Shown: positions 22,477 through 34,198, numbered from the stretch's first letter. The stretch is 64,000 bases of DNA from Tipula vernalis (GCA_958295665.1 OY282558.1:139046577-139110576); one strand, 5' to 3'. Translations and numbers: made by a program. Notes: generated from the sequence alone by a model not told the origin.

Positions 22477-23247
22477 TATTATTATTATTATTATTATTGG
22501 AGGGCCATGCGGGTGATCAGCCACTTCGCACTGCGACCTAAAAGACCTATTGTGCTGGACCCTGCTTAATTATCCGTCCAGTCAATATTCAGGCTCTTAA
22601 TGAACCTGACAATATTGCCTCCCGGCACGTCATACATACTATCTGGGCTTATTGCTCTCCCTCCTAGATGTTTACTACAGCATGTAGTTCCGCTAGAAAG
22701 ACCGTAGCATTGGAGCCCAAGGACCTCGAGAGGGTTGTCCCACTCCCGTATATTCCTACTCCTGCCCGTATTCCGTTTGATTTGACTCTTCAGTTGAACA
22801 GCTTCTGGGAATTGAAAATCGCCTGTAGGTTACCCAGCTTTACTACAGGAAGGCTCAATAAAACTGGAGGGTGCCTGGGATCCAGAGTCCGCATATTTTG
22901 GACTTATTAACCTATCAGCCATTCATCTATCGGCATACGCTATTCCACCTAAGATTAGGGTTTTTTGTCAAGGTTTTCTCCTTTAGCGCCATACTTTAGC
23001 CTGTGCCAAATGGCCAAAAATGTGCCAAATGGCCTTAGTTACCAGTGGTTGCCACGAGGAGGCAGCACGTACACTTGCGAATTGTGAACAGGTTACCCCT
23101 TACTCAATTGTACCCATCACGCAGCTGCCCAATGACAAGACCAGAACAGCTCACGCGATGCGCACCCTACTGGAAGGTTACGGAGCTGGTAGATTAATCT
23201 ACTCAACTTTGGTCCCCCCCCCCCCCCCAATAGACGGCAAACCACCT
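22477..23247 (-). mobile_element. non-autonomous LOA derivative, copy 1
   Basis: A 771-bp insert lies between CCTTCATCGAT repeats (22466-22476 and 23248-23258). On the minus strand it begins GGTGGTTTGCCGTCTATTGG and ends in the 3' UTR and (TAA)n tail of the LOA-like element at 496-3951. Near 22680-22780 it keeps a piece of that element's RNase H coding region, while the reverse transcriptase and endonuclease are absent. A second copy with the same two ends lies at 39931-40678. A C-run at 23217-23228 is specific to this copy. No useful reading frame remains, so movement would need a partner LINE's enzymes. Confidence 0.85.
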
Positions 23248-23258
23248 CCTTCATCGAT

Positions 23259-24450
23259 ATTCGAGGGGCTTTTGACAATACCAAGTTCGAAATGATTCAA
23301 GAACAAGCACATGCAAGGGGAATAGACTCCTCCACCATAGGTTGGATAATCAATATGCTTAGAAACAGGAGGATAACGGCCTCCTTTGGTGATAAAACCA
23401 TCACGATTGCGGCTACCAGGGGTTGTCCCCAGCGGGGAGTTCTCTCATCCCTTTTGTGGCTACTCTTGATGGATGGACATACTTATAAGATTAAAAAACT
23501 CTCAATTCTCGAATATCACCTACGCGGACGATCTAATCTTAATGGTCAGGGGGAAATTCGAGACTACAATAGCGGAACGTATGCAATATGCCCTCGAGTT
23601 GGTAAGCGACTGGTGTATTGAGACGGGCCTTAGAGTAAACCCCAACAAAATTATTTGTACTTTCTTTACAAATCGGAGGAAAACAATTCTCCCACCTCTA
23701 TCTCTAAATGGGGAAATTCTCCAAATGGCGAAGGAGGTTAAGTACCTGGGAGTGATACTTGATCAGAAACTGACATGGAACCCGTTTATAAAATATATCA
23801 CAAACAAGGAAAATAGGGCGCATTTCACTTGCCAAAGAATGTTTGGCAAAACATGGGGTAAAACCCCCACAGCTTTCCAAGCAGAGATATTTGCGAACCG
23901 CCGAGATTTACGTAATATCGGACAGCCAGGCGGCATTGCTTGCCTTAGGAGCATCTGTCTTCTATTCCAAAATAATCTGGAGCTGCTATCGCAACCTTCT
24001 AGAACTCAGCAGGGAGAATAAAGTAACCCTAATGTGGTCCCCCGGCCATTCCGATATACAGGGAAACGAGGCGGCAGACCGCTGTGCAAAAGAGGCAGCG
24101 GAGAGCTCTTTCCTTGGCCCGAGCCTAGTATTGGTTACTCCAAGAGCCATCTGGCAAATGTCATAAGGAATTGGGAACAAAAACATACGAAAATAATTTG
24201 GGAGATCAAAAAACTATTAAGCTATGATATTAGACGTTTAGATCAGGCAATCAAGATGGATAGACAGTCTCTAAAATCCCTCATCTGGTACTTAACAGGA
24301 CATGGCCCTTTTAATGGACATCTGGAGAAAATGGGAAAGTCCCCTACAGACCGTTGTAGATTCTGCAACCTGGAAAGGGAAACATCCGAACATCTACTAT
24401 TCACGTGTGATGCTATAATCCATAAAAGACTTAAATTCCTGAGCTGGTAG
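23259..24450 (+). pseudogene. LOA-like reverse transcriptase and RNase H, second part
   Basis: After the insert the frame resumes with IRGAFDNT (motif A), RNRRITASFGDKTI, TRGCPQRGVLSSLLW (motif B, with Arg where Gly is usual), a short deletion, then TYADDLILMV (motif C) and VKYLGVILDQKLTWN. A deletion of part of the RNase H follows at TAFQAEIF, and the domain resumes with ISDSQAALLALG and WSPGHSDIQGNEAADRCAKE. The end has GHGPFNGHLEKMG and the CRFCNLERETSEHLLFTC knuckle near 24360-24410. At least three frameshifts are needed to follow it. Confidence 0.8.
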
Positions 24451-24574
24451 CGTTTATCAAGGACTTGAACCTCCACTTTACGTGAAACTTTCTGGGGATG
24501 CACAATAGACCTCAATGGTCGCGGTGCACAGGGTTAGAATAGCTCACCTCGTATAAAAAAAAAAAAAAAAAAAA

Positions 24575-25279
24575 TGCAATGCATTTTTTTTTTAAAGTAT
24601 TAGTTACTTTAAAATTTACTAAACTAATTAAGATAAATGCAAACAGGTTATTTTACGTTTACAATTTTGTTAAAATAGCTTATCTTATCTCACTTAAACT
24701 ATTTTTCCAAATTTTTATACATATTCCAATAAATCTTAATAGGACATAAGATATTGAATAAGCATATAATTTCAACAAAAATAAAAGGGAAAAATATCTT
24801 GTTTGTAGATAAGTTGTTTAAATATTTTTTTTTTTGAAACACTGAAAATTACGTAGAAACAAGGTGTTTTAGTAAATTTTTTTTTTTAACAATTCATTAA
24901 ATTTGTTGCAACTAAAATGTTTGGCTTCCAAATTTTTTTGATGGCTTTATTTTAATTTTTAAATAACATGTTTTTCCTTTTAATTTTATATTTTTTTTTT
25001 CAAATAAGTTATTTGGACATAGTAATAATTCGAATTCTGTAATAGACACAGGCAAACCGATTAGATGTAAAAATAGCTAATTTTTAAGAGAATGTGATGT
25101 TATTAAAATTTCAAAAATGTCTTATCTCGAGATACGATACTTCACCTTTTCACCACAGATTTTACTTCAATAAACAACAAACCAAGAAGTACATTGTGTA
25201 TATACAATTTACATTAAAATGACCACAAAAGGACTAATCAAATGAAGTAAAGCTCCTTTAGATTTAAATATGTAGCCGA
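24575..25279. other. NAPRT intron 1, AT-rich, no recognised element
   Basis: T-runs and AT-rich sequence between the LINE tail and the hairpin element. No coding remnant was seen. Confidence 0.35.
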
Positions 25280-25687
25280 TGCGAATGAATTTTATCCTAA
25301 AATAAAACTAGAATTAACAACAACAACCAATATACATATGGATGTGGTTTAAAAAGCATACATTCAGGCGAATTAATATAAAATATTTTTCTATAATAAT
25401 ATCCGAATGAAATATATTTATTTAAAACCTAAGAAATTTCGATATTTCTAGATAGGTAGGCCTGTGTGTCTACATTAATCATGACAACCCGTTTATAAAG
25501 TTAATGGGGTTTACCTAGTTAATCTTAGATTATTCGAATTTTTTTTTTAAAACATCTTTATTGATATGGCTACTACAATCTTAAACATTATTAATTCATT
25601 AGTAAGGTTGACATTAGTACTTATGAGATAAGCATAAACTTGTGTGGGTCTGCTGGACCAGTATCCAGTTCCCTTAATATATAATAT

Positions 25688-28242
25688 TCATACGGTTAGC
25701 TCATGTGGTTTGATTCGTTTGAGCCGCCTTACTTCGTTTGTACTGTCCAGTAGTTGTACGGCCTCAACGTTGGTGTGGTTAAGAAGCCTCTTCTCATGTT
25801 TAACGGCACATTCGCGGATGACGTTGTCTATCAATTGTATCTTTAGATCATTGTGTACTTCCCTGTTAGTCACAAATCGGTAAGCGTTGCTGACCATTCG
25901 AAGAAATTTATTTTGGCTACGTTGTATAATGTCTCTATTGGATTTATGAGTACAACCCCATAGCTGCACGCGATACATCCATATTGGTTTGAAGATAATC
26001 TGGTAGACTAGTCTTTTGCAATACAGGTTCATTTTGGAATGATGCCCAATTAACCAGTACATTTAACGTTGTTTTAATCGTATCTGTTCAGCTTTTTGTC
26101 TCACATGATGTTTCCAGTTGAGCCTTGAATCTAAATGCAGACCAAGGTATTTAGCCGATTCAGCCTGCGGCACTTGCACCCCATTGAGGTATATGTGTAG
26201 ACTGTTTTTTTGTGTCGGAGCGTAAATGTCACATGGGTTGATTTGAGCTCATTAAACACTATTTTCCAGTCAATTGTCCATTTAGTAACGTTGTTCATTG
26301 CTCGTTGAAGATTTTCCACTGCCCTTGGTTGTGATTCGTCTACTGACATAATTACAGTGTCGTCAGCGAACGTGCCGATGAATGTTTTATTCGTTGTAGG
26401 TATGTCCGCAGTGTAGATAAGGTAGAGGAGGGGTCCCAATACGCTTCCCTGCGGAACTCCCGCTAGCGTTGGATAAAAGTCAGAACATGTTTCTTCATGG
26501 ATGACTCTGAATTGGCGATCAGTGAGGTATGATTCAAGCAGCTGGCAATAGTTTTGTGGTAGCATTTTGCTCATCTTGAATGTCAATTCCTCGTGCCAAA
26601 CCCTATCAAAGGCCTGAGATACATCCAGAAATACAACGGGGCAATATTTCTTTTCTTCTAACGCTTGCTCTATTACCGTAGTTATTCGATGGACTTGATC
26701 TATTGTGGAGTGGTTATTCCTGAATCCAAATTGGAAATCAGGAACGTTTACCATTGGCTTTAGACGTTTTAGTAGTAGTTTTTCAAACAGTTTTGATAAG
26801 GTCGGAAGCAGTGAAATTGGTCTGTATGCTGTTACTTCTTCATCTGGTTTACCTGATTTCTTCAACATAATTATTTGGGCCGTTTTGAAGCATTTGAGTA
26901 CATACTTCAATCTCAAACAGGCATTAAATAAGTATGTGATCATGATGATTGCTTTGCGTGGAAGTTCCTTGAATAGACCCGGTGATATTTCATCAATTCC
27001 TGGTGTTTTTTTTGACTAAGACTTTTGTCGATTTCTTCAGCAATTTCCATTGGCGTGACCCTTTTAAAATCCTGATTTGGTTGATAGACAGGTGTTACGT
27101 CAATGTTGGATTGAATGTCAAGGGGTTGAAACACTGTTGCTAGGTGTTCAGCAAAGAGTTCCGCTTTTTCTTTGTCATGTCGAAGTGTCGAACCCAATTG
27201 CCTTGAGCATTTCTTATAGGTGGTACTCGAACTACAGGTCGTTTAAATTTTCTGGTTGCTTTCCATAACGAGTAGTCCTTATCCATTTCTGGACCTAGCC
27301 CGCTTAAGTAGTTGTCGAAGCAATCCTGTTTGAAGCTTTTGATTAGCCTATTGACTTTGTTACTTAGTCGATTGAAGGTGGTTTTGTCAGCGGGATTTCT
27401 GGTGAGATGCCATATTCTCCTTGCCTTTCTCCTTTCCTTGATTTGTTCCCTGATTTCAGCCGGGTATTTGACTTCAATCTCCGCTTTGTCCTTTAATTCT
27501 GGAGTAGCTAGACTGGCGGCCATACGAGTGTATTCAATGAAAATGTTTGTTTGTTGTTCCAATTCTTCATTACTTTTAATACTAACTTTTAATTCAACTA
27601 GCTCTTCCAGTTTTTCTCTGAAGAGATCCCAATCTGATCAGATGTTAAGTCGTTAATTCCTTCGACTCTAGTGTAACTGGATGAAATACCTTTTATGATG
27701 AAGAAATCAAGCAGATCTGGTATTTTTCCTGCATCCGTTGGCTAATTCGTTGGCCCCCTTGGAGACAGATATTCACATTTGTTTTCAAGAATGGCATTGA
27801 ACAAAGCATTTCCTTTCCCAGGAGAAATTAGCCTGGAACCCCAAGCTGTATGTTTTATATTATAGTCCCCTCCAATAATAAATCTTGGACCGACCTTATT
27901 AAAGACGTTATTAAATTGTAACTTCGTTGGTGTATGCCGTGGAGGACAGTATGCTGCCGCAATATTTAGATCTGCGCCATTATATTGGATTGAGATAACA
28001 GTTGCTTGCATGTAGCTTTCTCGAATATCCTCTTGTTGATTATGTTTGATATTATTTTTAATTAGTACAGCTGAACCACCTCTGACTCTTTCACTAGGAT
28101 GGGTTGTCCAGTAGGGATTAAATCCCTTTATTCTGAAAAAGCTTTTGTTGGAGAAGTGCGTTTCTGAAATAAGTGCAATATCTATGTTGTTTGTATGGAG
28201 AAATACATATTTCCAGTTCTTGGGCTCGTTGGTTAAGCCCAT
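25688..28242 (-). pseudogene. Jockey ORF2, endonuclease and reverse transcriptase
   Basis: The endonuclease (28242-27742) shows ALISETHF, SERVRGGSAVLIK, AAAYCPPRH and GGDYNIKHTAWGS; the SDH end is lost. The linker lies at 27562-27140. The reverse transcriptase (26943-26131) has AQIIMLKKSGKP, YRPISLLPTLSKLFEKLLL, motif A VVFLDVSQAFDRVWHE, motif B AGVPQGSVLGPLLYLIY and motif C TFADDTVIMS, all intact. The C-terminal part (26062-25688) contains PIWMYRVQLWGC. The pieces lie in different frames, so several indels have occurred. There is no RNase H, as expected for Jockey. Confidence 0.87.
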
Positions 28243-28278
28243 TAGCGTTCCAAGTTACAATGCGTAGGAACGAGTTAA

Positions 28279-30248
28279 TCATTTGTGTGTATGCTGACTT
28301 TTTTTGCTAGGCGGATAGAAGTTAATTTCTAGTTTTGTAACCCTTTCTGTTAAGTGACCAAGTGTCTGTTGAATTTGACTAAGCTTTTTAATAATTTCAA
28401 TGTTATTAGACTCGTTATTAACTTTTATGTGTTTGTTGTTTTGGTTTGATTCATCAGCATATAATTTGGTGATTTGCGCATAGGATAATCCAACGGTGGA
28501 TGGTGTGATTGTTGTTTGTGGTTTACCAGCTTTGGTTTGTAATCGCTGTACTACTCTTGTTCTATTATTCTGTTGATTTTTAATTTTGTTCTGATATACA
28601 CAGCATCCTTTATAATTTGCAGTATGTCCTTGTTGTTGGCAAAGAGCACATGAAGGCGCGATATCTGGTTGTTTTTTGCATTTTGTCGTGTGATGATCTC
28701 CAGCACATTTAACGCATTTGGTTTGACGATAGCAAAAACTCTTGGTATGTCCAAGTTGTTGACAATTCGTACATTGTGGAATGTCCCTTGTCTTGTTAGG
28801 TGGCTCAATTTTAACTATACAGTACGCAAGTTTCTTGATCTTGTATACTTCTTTATTGTTGTCTTTTTGTTTTAAGTCGATGTAAAACAATGGAAAATGT
28901 TTCCTGTCTTTTACACCATTAGTTGTGACCATTTTGTATATGTTAGTGTTGTGGTTGTTGTTCAAATTAACACGCCTTTAATTAACACTCACAACATAAC
29001 TTTATTAATATATATAATTTCTAATTACATTTACTTTATTTTAACCTCACTGTATGACAGCCAACAACACAGTATATCGTACCAAAAATGTGTGTTGTCA
29101 GAACCGAGAACTAACTCAGGGTTGTACAATGAAATATTATAAATATATTATATTCAGGGTTGCAACAGTTAGTAATACCTGCGACTTCATGTCCCATTTT
29201 TTCTAAGTCTGCTTTAATTACATCGTGACTAATGGAAGATGGTAAGCCTCTGGTAACTACTCTATAAGCCTTTTCGCTCTTCAGCTGATAGGTATGATAT
29301 TCTATATTTTCTGATTGGTTGCTGGGTTCTTTTTTTGAATTCTTCCAGTAATTTTTTGACATTTCTGTAATCATTTTCATTTTGAAATGTAATTTTAATG
29401 TCACTATTTGAAAGCGCCTTAAAATTAGTTGATTCACTAGTGGTTTTTATTACTTTTTGTCGAAAAAGTTCGAAATTTTTGATATTGCTCACGTTAATGG
29501 GTGGAGGCAGTGGTAATTTTGGGTTTTTCTGTTCAGTGTTATTGATCACAATTTGTGTAGTATTTTTTGGAGGAGTTTTCGTTTTTGTGCGCCTGCGTTT
29601 CCTAGCATTTCTGTTATCAGCACCGGAAACTTCTTTTTCCAGTTCTTCCTCATCTGTGCAATAATCCTCTTGACTCACAGCACTGAATCTATTATTCTGT
29701 TGAAAGACTGGAAATTGCCGCAGCAACCAGTTGGAATTATGTGATTGTTCATGTTGACTGGATGATGGCTGAATATGGTTGGAAAAAAGATTGTTAACTC
29801 GTGCTGAATCCTTAGCTATGCTATTTTTAACCTTTTCTTTTAGTGTAGAGTTTTCTCTCTTAAGTTCAGCAACTTCATTGCTCAGCTGCGCGATTAGTTT
29901 CTCCATTTTTTGAAATTTATTTAACAGCTCCTCGCTGTTTATAATATTTGTTGATACACTCGGCATTTGTTCTGATAATGAAGTTACTTTTTCAGTGGAG
30001 ATTGCGTTGTTTGCAAATAGTTTTTGTATTGGTGATCTGATTGTAATGGAGCCCTTTCGGAATGAAAGTTCTTCCTCGTTACTCTTTTGAGCATTGATAT
30101 CGCTTAGCTTATTTTTGGTATCATTAGAATTATGTACCAATGTTTGGTCCCCCCTAGAATCCATGGGACCGACCTCCGGAGAGAGTGGATTTTCCTGAAC
30201 ATCAGATCTGCCACCTAGGGTATTAGTTTCCTTGTTTGTTTTATCCAT
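28279..30248 (-). pseudogene. Jockey ORF1 (gag-like nucleic-acid-binding protein)
   Basis: The frame opens at ATG 30248 (MDKTNKETNTLGGRS). It has a leucine-zipper-like coil near residues 105-145 (FQKMEKLIAQLSNEVAELKR), a basic tract RNARKRRRTKTK and a pre-zinc-finger domain, continued in shifted frames. After an interruption at about 28965-29165 the C-terminal part resumes with FPLFYIDLKQKDNNKEVYKI. It then shows three Cys-rich knuckles: CTNCQQLGHTKSFC, CVKCAGDHHTTKC and CALCQQQGHTANYKGC. Jockey ORF1 proteins bind the element RNA and chaperone priming. The frame change near 29262 and the interruption make it a pseudogene. Confidence 0.85.
28966..29165. other. about 200 bp of foreign sequence interrupting Jockey ORF1
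   Basis: Between the VAGITNC and NTNIYKMV parts of ORF1 lies AT-rich, non-coding sequence of about 200 bp. It contains two direct copies of CAACCCTGA (seen on the minus strand) and TGTGTTGTTGGCTGTC-like sequence. It is probably a small insertion. Terminal inverted repeats were not found. Confidence 0.4.
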
Positions 30249-30895
30249 TGCGTTTTGTTTGTATAGTGTTATTACACTCAGCTCTAGAAGTTCAGCCGTT
30301 GTGATACATTAAAAATGCAAAACAAACGTTGCCCAGGTGCTACCGCGTGGAGGTAAACTAGAGACAGTTGATGGTTTCTACATAGTTGCAACGTTGGAGT
30401 ATAAACCAATTTATAATTGGCTATAAACGGTCAACGCCTACCCTATTGAAACACACCCAGCACCCAATATCGAAAATGTGAAAAATGTTGTCTTAAGCAT
30501 GTGTAAGAAAATCAATATCTCGAGATTTTCACCGATCGGCAAACATGTCACTATGATATTGATTTTCTTAGACATTCTGTTAAGATAAAAATTGGTCACA
30601 TTTTCGAATAATCTAGGATTAACTAGGTAAACCCCAATAACTTTTTAAACGGGTTGTCATGATTAACGTAGACACACAGGCCTACCGATGACGTGTTTGC
30701 CGATCGTTGAAAATCTTGAAATATCGATTTTCTTAGGTATTAAATAAATATATTTCATTTGGATATTATTATAGAAAAATATTTTATATTAATTCGCCCG
30801 AATGTATGCTTTTTAAAACGAATACATATGTTAATTTGTTGTTGTTGTTAATTCTAGTTTTAGTTTAGGATAAACTTTATTCGCATTGTATTCGA

Positions 30896-31189
30896 GCAAC
30901 TTAAAATTTGACGAGCAAGGTCAAGTTGATTGTAAGCATCACACGTCATCAACTCCATCCGAAGAGATGACGGATTGCTTTGAAAGAAATAATTCTCAAG
31001 CACACAAAAAAATCAATGCAACAGAGCTTCAGCTTACGGTATTTTAACAATCAGAAGGAAAGGAAAAAAGGAAATCAAAGGAAATATTTTTGACTATCAA
31101 TTTCTGATTACTCTTGAACTTGTTAGACCCGTTGAACTTATGTACAGATTTTAGTCTTTAAAAATAAATTTCAATCACTCTTCTATGAG
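30896..31189. other. NAPRT intron 1, no recognised element
   Basis: Nothing recognised between the long hairpin element and the following MITE. Confidence 0.4.
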
Positions 31190-31396
31190 TTTCATTATAT
31201 GTACAACGTACCACCCTGTAAAGCTTTATCGAATTGTAACTGACCTTTGTTAAACAACGGTATGTATGAATGTATATATGTAAAAAATAATGCATACTAT
31301 TTTACATATTCATACAGATATACATACTGCTATATACCTAAGGTCAGTTACAATACGATAATTATTTGCAGGGTGGTATATTGTACATAATCAAAC
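31190..31396. mobile_element. hairpin MITE
   Basis: Terminal arms of about 48 bp pair across the unit. ATGTACAACGTACCACCCTG at 31199 faces its complement ending at 31388, and TTGTAACTGACCTT faces AAGGTCAGTTACAA. The centre is also partly self-complementary (GTATGTATGAATG and its counterpart). It is non-coding and about 200 bp long. The superfamily is unknown. Confidence 0.75.
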
Positions 31397-32752
31397 TCGT
31401 CTTACAGAATAGCTAGATATTGAGAATTCTTTTTAAAAACATGATTTGGAAAAGGTTAAATTTGAAGTACGTAGCATGTGAGTTCAAGGTTAAAAAACAA
31501 AAGACAAATTGACAAAAACAATGAAATTAAGCCATTTTACCGCTGGCAATGGAACAAACTATGTACTCTCAAAATAATTTACTATGGACATTATGACTTC
31601 ATTTTTAATTTCAAGCTATACAGTTAATTAGTTAAACATTGTTTTGCTTAGTAATAATATTATCAAGAGTTTGTCTCATTGTGTCTATAAAAATAAATTA
31701 ATTTATGGTTTAAGAATTTAAATTAAGTTATGAAATCGTATAAGATAAATAATTTTATCTTGAATAATTTAAAACTTATTTAAAAACAAAAAAATTGAAT
31801 ATCCTATAATTATGAGTTTGTACTTTTAAGCTTAATTTACATCTGATAAGACAATTTTAAGTCTATACAGTGCAATATCATGGTTACTACACATGAGAAC
31901 AAAGAGTCTTATCGATTTAACTTTGGCCTGGTAACCTTACAGAATATTTCTAAGATACAGTGATCAAGTACAAATACCAATTCGTTTTATTGCTGAAACC
32001 AATATTGATTGAGTTGTACAAATTATCATAAGTTGATTCTATATAGTTACACTTTACGTAACAGATTGATAAATTTATTGAATTAAAGAGTTAGATTACT
32101 AGTTTAACTAGTTATAAGTAAATGCCTTATAAATTAACGATTCTCGGAAATAAATTGAAACAGTAAATAAACCACAAATAATATATCAAAAACATTACGT
32201 TTTGAAAATATATCTAAAGATATCGAACCCAAAAATACATTTTTAGTATCTGAATTTTTGAAGAGAATTGCATAAAATGTATAAAAGTAAGAGTCAATTG
32301 AGGTCGACGAATTTCATAATTAAATGATTAAAAATAACTTTGGTATTAAAATGTATTCGTTAAGTCTGATACCACTTTGTAAACGTTTTCTTACGATCAC
32401 GTTTTTATAACACTTAATTGTTGTGTATTTGTACAATGCACTTATGCAGGTTTCTGTGTTTAGGTTTGATTTACAATCTTATTGATGATTAGTCACAACA
32501 ATAAATAAGTATACGTCAGTTCTTATAGTGGAACGTGTGTCAACTGGATTTACTGTACTCGGTTCATTTTCCGAAAAAAAAAATCATTTTTAATATTTTG
32601 GTTTGCTTATCTTTTGTTTGAACATGTTTACTTTTTATTTTTGATTAACAATTTTAAAATTATTCGTTTTTTGATATTTGAGGTATACGAGTAAATGTTG
32701 TGATCATTAGATAAAAGTAATTGGGTCACTATTATATTCTATTTTAAATAAG
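31397..32752. other. NAPRT intron 1, AT-rich, no recognised element
   Basis: No coding remnant or clear repeat was recognised. Confidence 0.35.
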
Positions 32753-32908
32753 CTGGGGGCTATTTGTGAATTCGATGCGAACGTATTCGAGTCTTCGAAG
32801 TATTAGATTCTTGTTTGATTTGAGTCAGATTCGTTCGTTTATTATTTAAATCAAATATGAATCTTATACGTCGAAAACTTTCGAATCGAATTCACAAATG
32901 CTCCTCTG
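32753..32908. mobile_element. MITE with CTG target duplication, copy 1
   Basis: A 150-bp unit (32756-32905) has imperfect terminal inverted repeats beginning GGGGCTATTTGTGAATTCGA. The trinucleotide CTG flanks both sides (32753-32755 and 32906-32908). The copy at 38353-38518 has the same ends and the same CTG flanks. A 3-bp CWG duplication is typical of PIF/Harbinger elements, so that superfamily is suggested. Confidence 0.75.
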
Positions 32909-32959
32909 AAGTCTTTTATAACGCAGTACTACTCTAAACCCTTGCACTTACATATAATA

Positions 32960-33116
32960 CCCTAGACAGACTGTAGCTTAATAAATCCGATTTAGCTAAA
33001 CTAGTTTAAGTATTCTATGGAAAAACAAAGGGATTAGCTAAAATCGAGGTTGACATACTGCGACTAATCTCGAAAAAATTTCTAAATCGGTTTTATTAAA
33101 TCGCAGTGTATCTAGG
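32960..33116. mobile_element. short hairpin MITE
   Basis: CCTAGACAGACTGTAGCTTA followed by ATAAATCCGATTTAG at the left end pairs with CTAAATCGGTTTTATTAAAT and TGTATCTAGG at the right end. The unit is about 157 bp and non-coding. It belongs to a different family from its neighbours. Confidence 0.65.
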
Positions 33117-33125
33117 ATATTAAGT

Positions 33126-33506
33126 CATTGCCCCGTGCACAAACGGCCAACCAGCTTTTCAAACCGTCAAATCCAATTATTGACTAAATTGTTTTATTTT
33201 CAATATCAAAATTATTCAAAAATAGTTCGAATTTATTAGTTCTACTTTATTCGTAGAAAACTTTATTAAAATGAATTTAATTTTATTCAAAAAACCCCAA
33301 TTTTATATTTTTGACGGCCGACAAAACATAAAATTTGGGTTTTTTGAATGAAATTAAATTCATTTTAATAAAATTTTCCTAGAATAAGGTGGAACTTATA
33401 GATTTGAATTATTTGTTAATAATTTTGATATTGAAAATAAAACAATTTTGTCAATAATTGGATTTGACGGTTTGAAATGCCGGTTATTCGTTTGGCATGG
33501 GCAATG
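33126..33506. mobile_element. foldback element with long arms
   Basis: The arms of about 170 bp are nearly perfect. CATTGCCCCGTGCACAAACG at the left faces CGTTTGGCATGGGCAATG-type sequence at the right. Inside, CAAACCGTCAAATCC, TTTTCAATATCAAAATTATT and AAAATGAATTTAATTT are each mirrored. The loop is short (around TTTTTGACGGCC at 33308). There is no coding capacity. Confidence 0.8.
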
Positions 33507-34051
33507 CCTTGAGGTATATAATTTTCCATAACTGCCAAAATTAAAAAAAAAAACAATGATGAATCAACAAAGGACTTTATTAATCATGGAAAATCAATTT
33601 ATACTATTATATATGCAGTTCAAACTGCAAAATTATGTAGTGGTTTCTGATTGGTGGCGACGCTGTTTGCCTACGTTGACCCTTTAAATACTTCTTCCAT
33701 TTCGGTTCACGTGACCGTTTAATATCAGTGAAGTTAAATTAAGTATAGCGATGTAAAGCGTTTAGAAGAATAATATTTGTTAATCAAATGTAGAATTTGC
33801 TTTGTTTGTTGGATTTGTTCTACTATCAAAGCCGATTTTTTTTTCAAGTTTTTGATAATATCCGATAATTATGTAAAAATAAAATATGTGCAGCATTTTC
33901 TTGATATTCAATTTTGAAATAATTCTTTATGGCGAAATTGTATCATGATAAAAGAATGACTCACTAATCTTTATTGCAATTATTACTTGCAGTCAATGTC
34001 AGTCAATGGCTGGCGGCTAGAATTGATTCATTAGGTCACACCAATTCAATA
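33507..34051. other. NAPRT intron 1, no recognised element
   Basis: No gene or element recognised. A short A/T-run stretch lies near 33540. Confidence 0.4.
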
Positions 34052-34056
34052 AATAG

Positions 34057-34198
34057 TGTAATGAAAGGCTTGGTGTTACGTTTTAGACTGGCTTTTATTC
34101 AATTCAGTTCAGTGTATCGACATTACTGTATAACAATATTACTGTATAACAGTTGGAACACTAGTTCCAATGCTAAGCACAAGATATCGCTTGTGACA
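34057..34198 (-). repeat. 3' LTR of the small Gypsy-type element
   Basis: This 142-bp repeat is nearly identical to 38154-38309 except for a 14-bp difference in a TATAACAATA repeat. On the minus strand it begins TGTCACAAGCGATATC and ends CCTTTCATTACA. The polypurine tract lies immediately to its right on the plus map (34199-34210). Confidence 0.9.

Larger units (their letters stand above)
22200..24574 (+). mobile_element. LOA-like LINE, 5'-truncated, with poly-A tail, interrupted by a short LINE derivative
   Basis: A second LOA-like family, on the plus strand, begins inside the reverse transcriptase near 22205 and ends in an A-run at 24555-24574. It is interrupted at 22477-23247 by a non-autonomous LINE derivative flanked by CCTTCATCGAT repeats. 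Its protein resembles the element at 496-3951 in layout but differs at many positions, and it ends in poly-A rather than (TAA)n, so it is a separate family. Frameshifts and a deletion between motifs B and C show that it is inactive. Confidence 0.8.
25539..30469 (-). mobile_element. Jockey-clade LINE, near full length, broken frames
   Basis: The 3' end is on the left with a short poly-A (T-run 25539-25548). The 5' end is close to 30469, where the hairpin arm resumes. The element carries a gag-like ORF1 with zinc knuckles, an endonuclease and a reverse transcriptase without RNase H, the normal Jockey layout. At about 4.9 kb it is close to full length for the clade. TCGAA is present at both junctions and may be a short target duplication. 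ORF1 is interrupted and ORF2 has at least four frame changes, so the copy is inactive. Confidence 0.88.
25280..30895. repeat. long hairpin element split by a Jockey LINE
   Basis: The left arm, 25280-25538, is the reverse complement of about 30603-30895, with indels. Landmarks are GATTAACTAGGTAAACCCC and ACGGGTTGTCATGATTAA on the right, and their complements on the left. An inner pair, 30470-30519 and 30555-30605, forms another hairpin. If the Jockey element at 25539-30469 is removed, the left arm joins the inner left arm (ATTATTCGAAAATGTG) and the two pairs become one continuous inverted repeat with arms of about 310-340 bp and a loop of about 35 bp. The original unit would be about 685 bp. 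It resembles a foldback element; no outer target duplication was identified. Confidence 0.85.

Noticed and set aside
23217..23228. C-run as a functional signal
   Set aside because: It is present only in one copy of the LOA derivative, while the other copy has mixed pyrimidines; simple tract expansion explains it.
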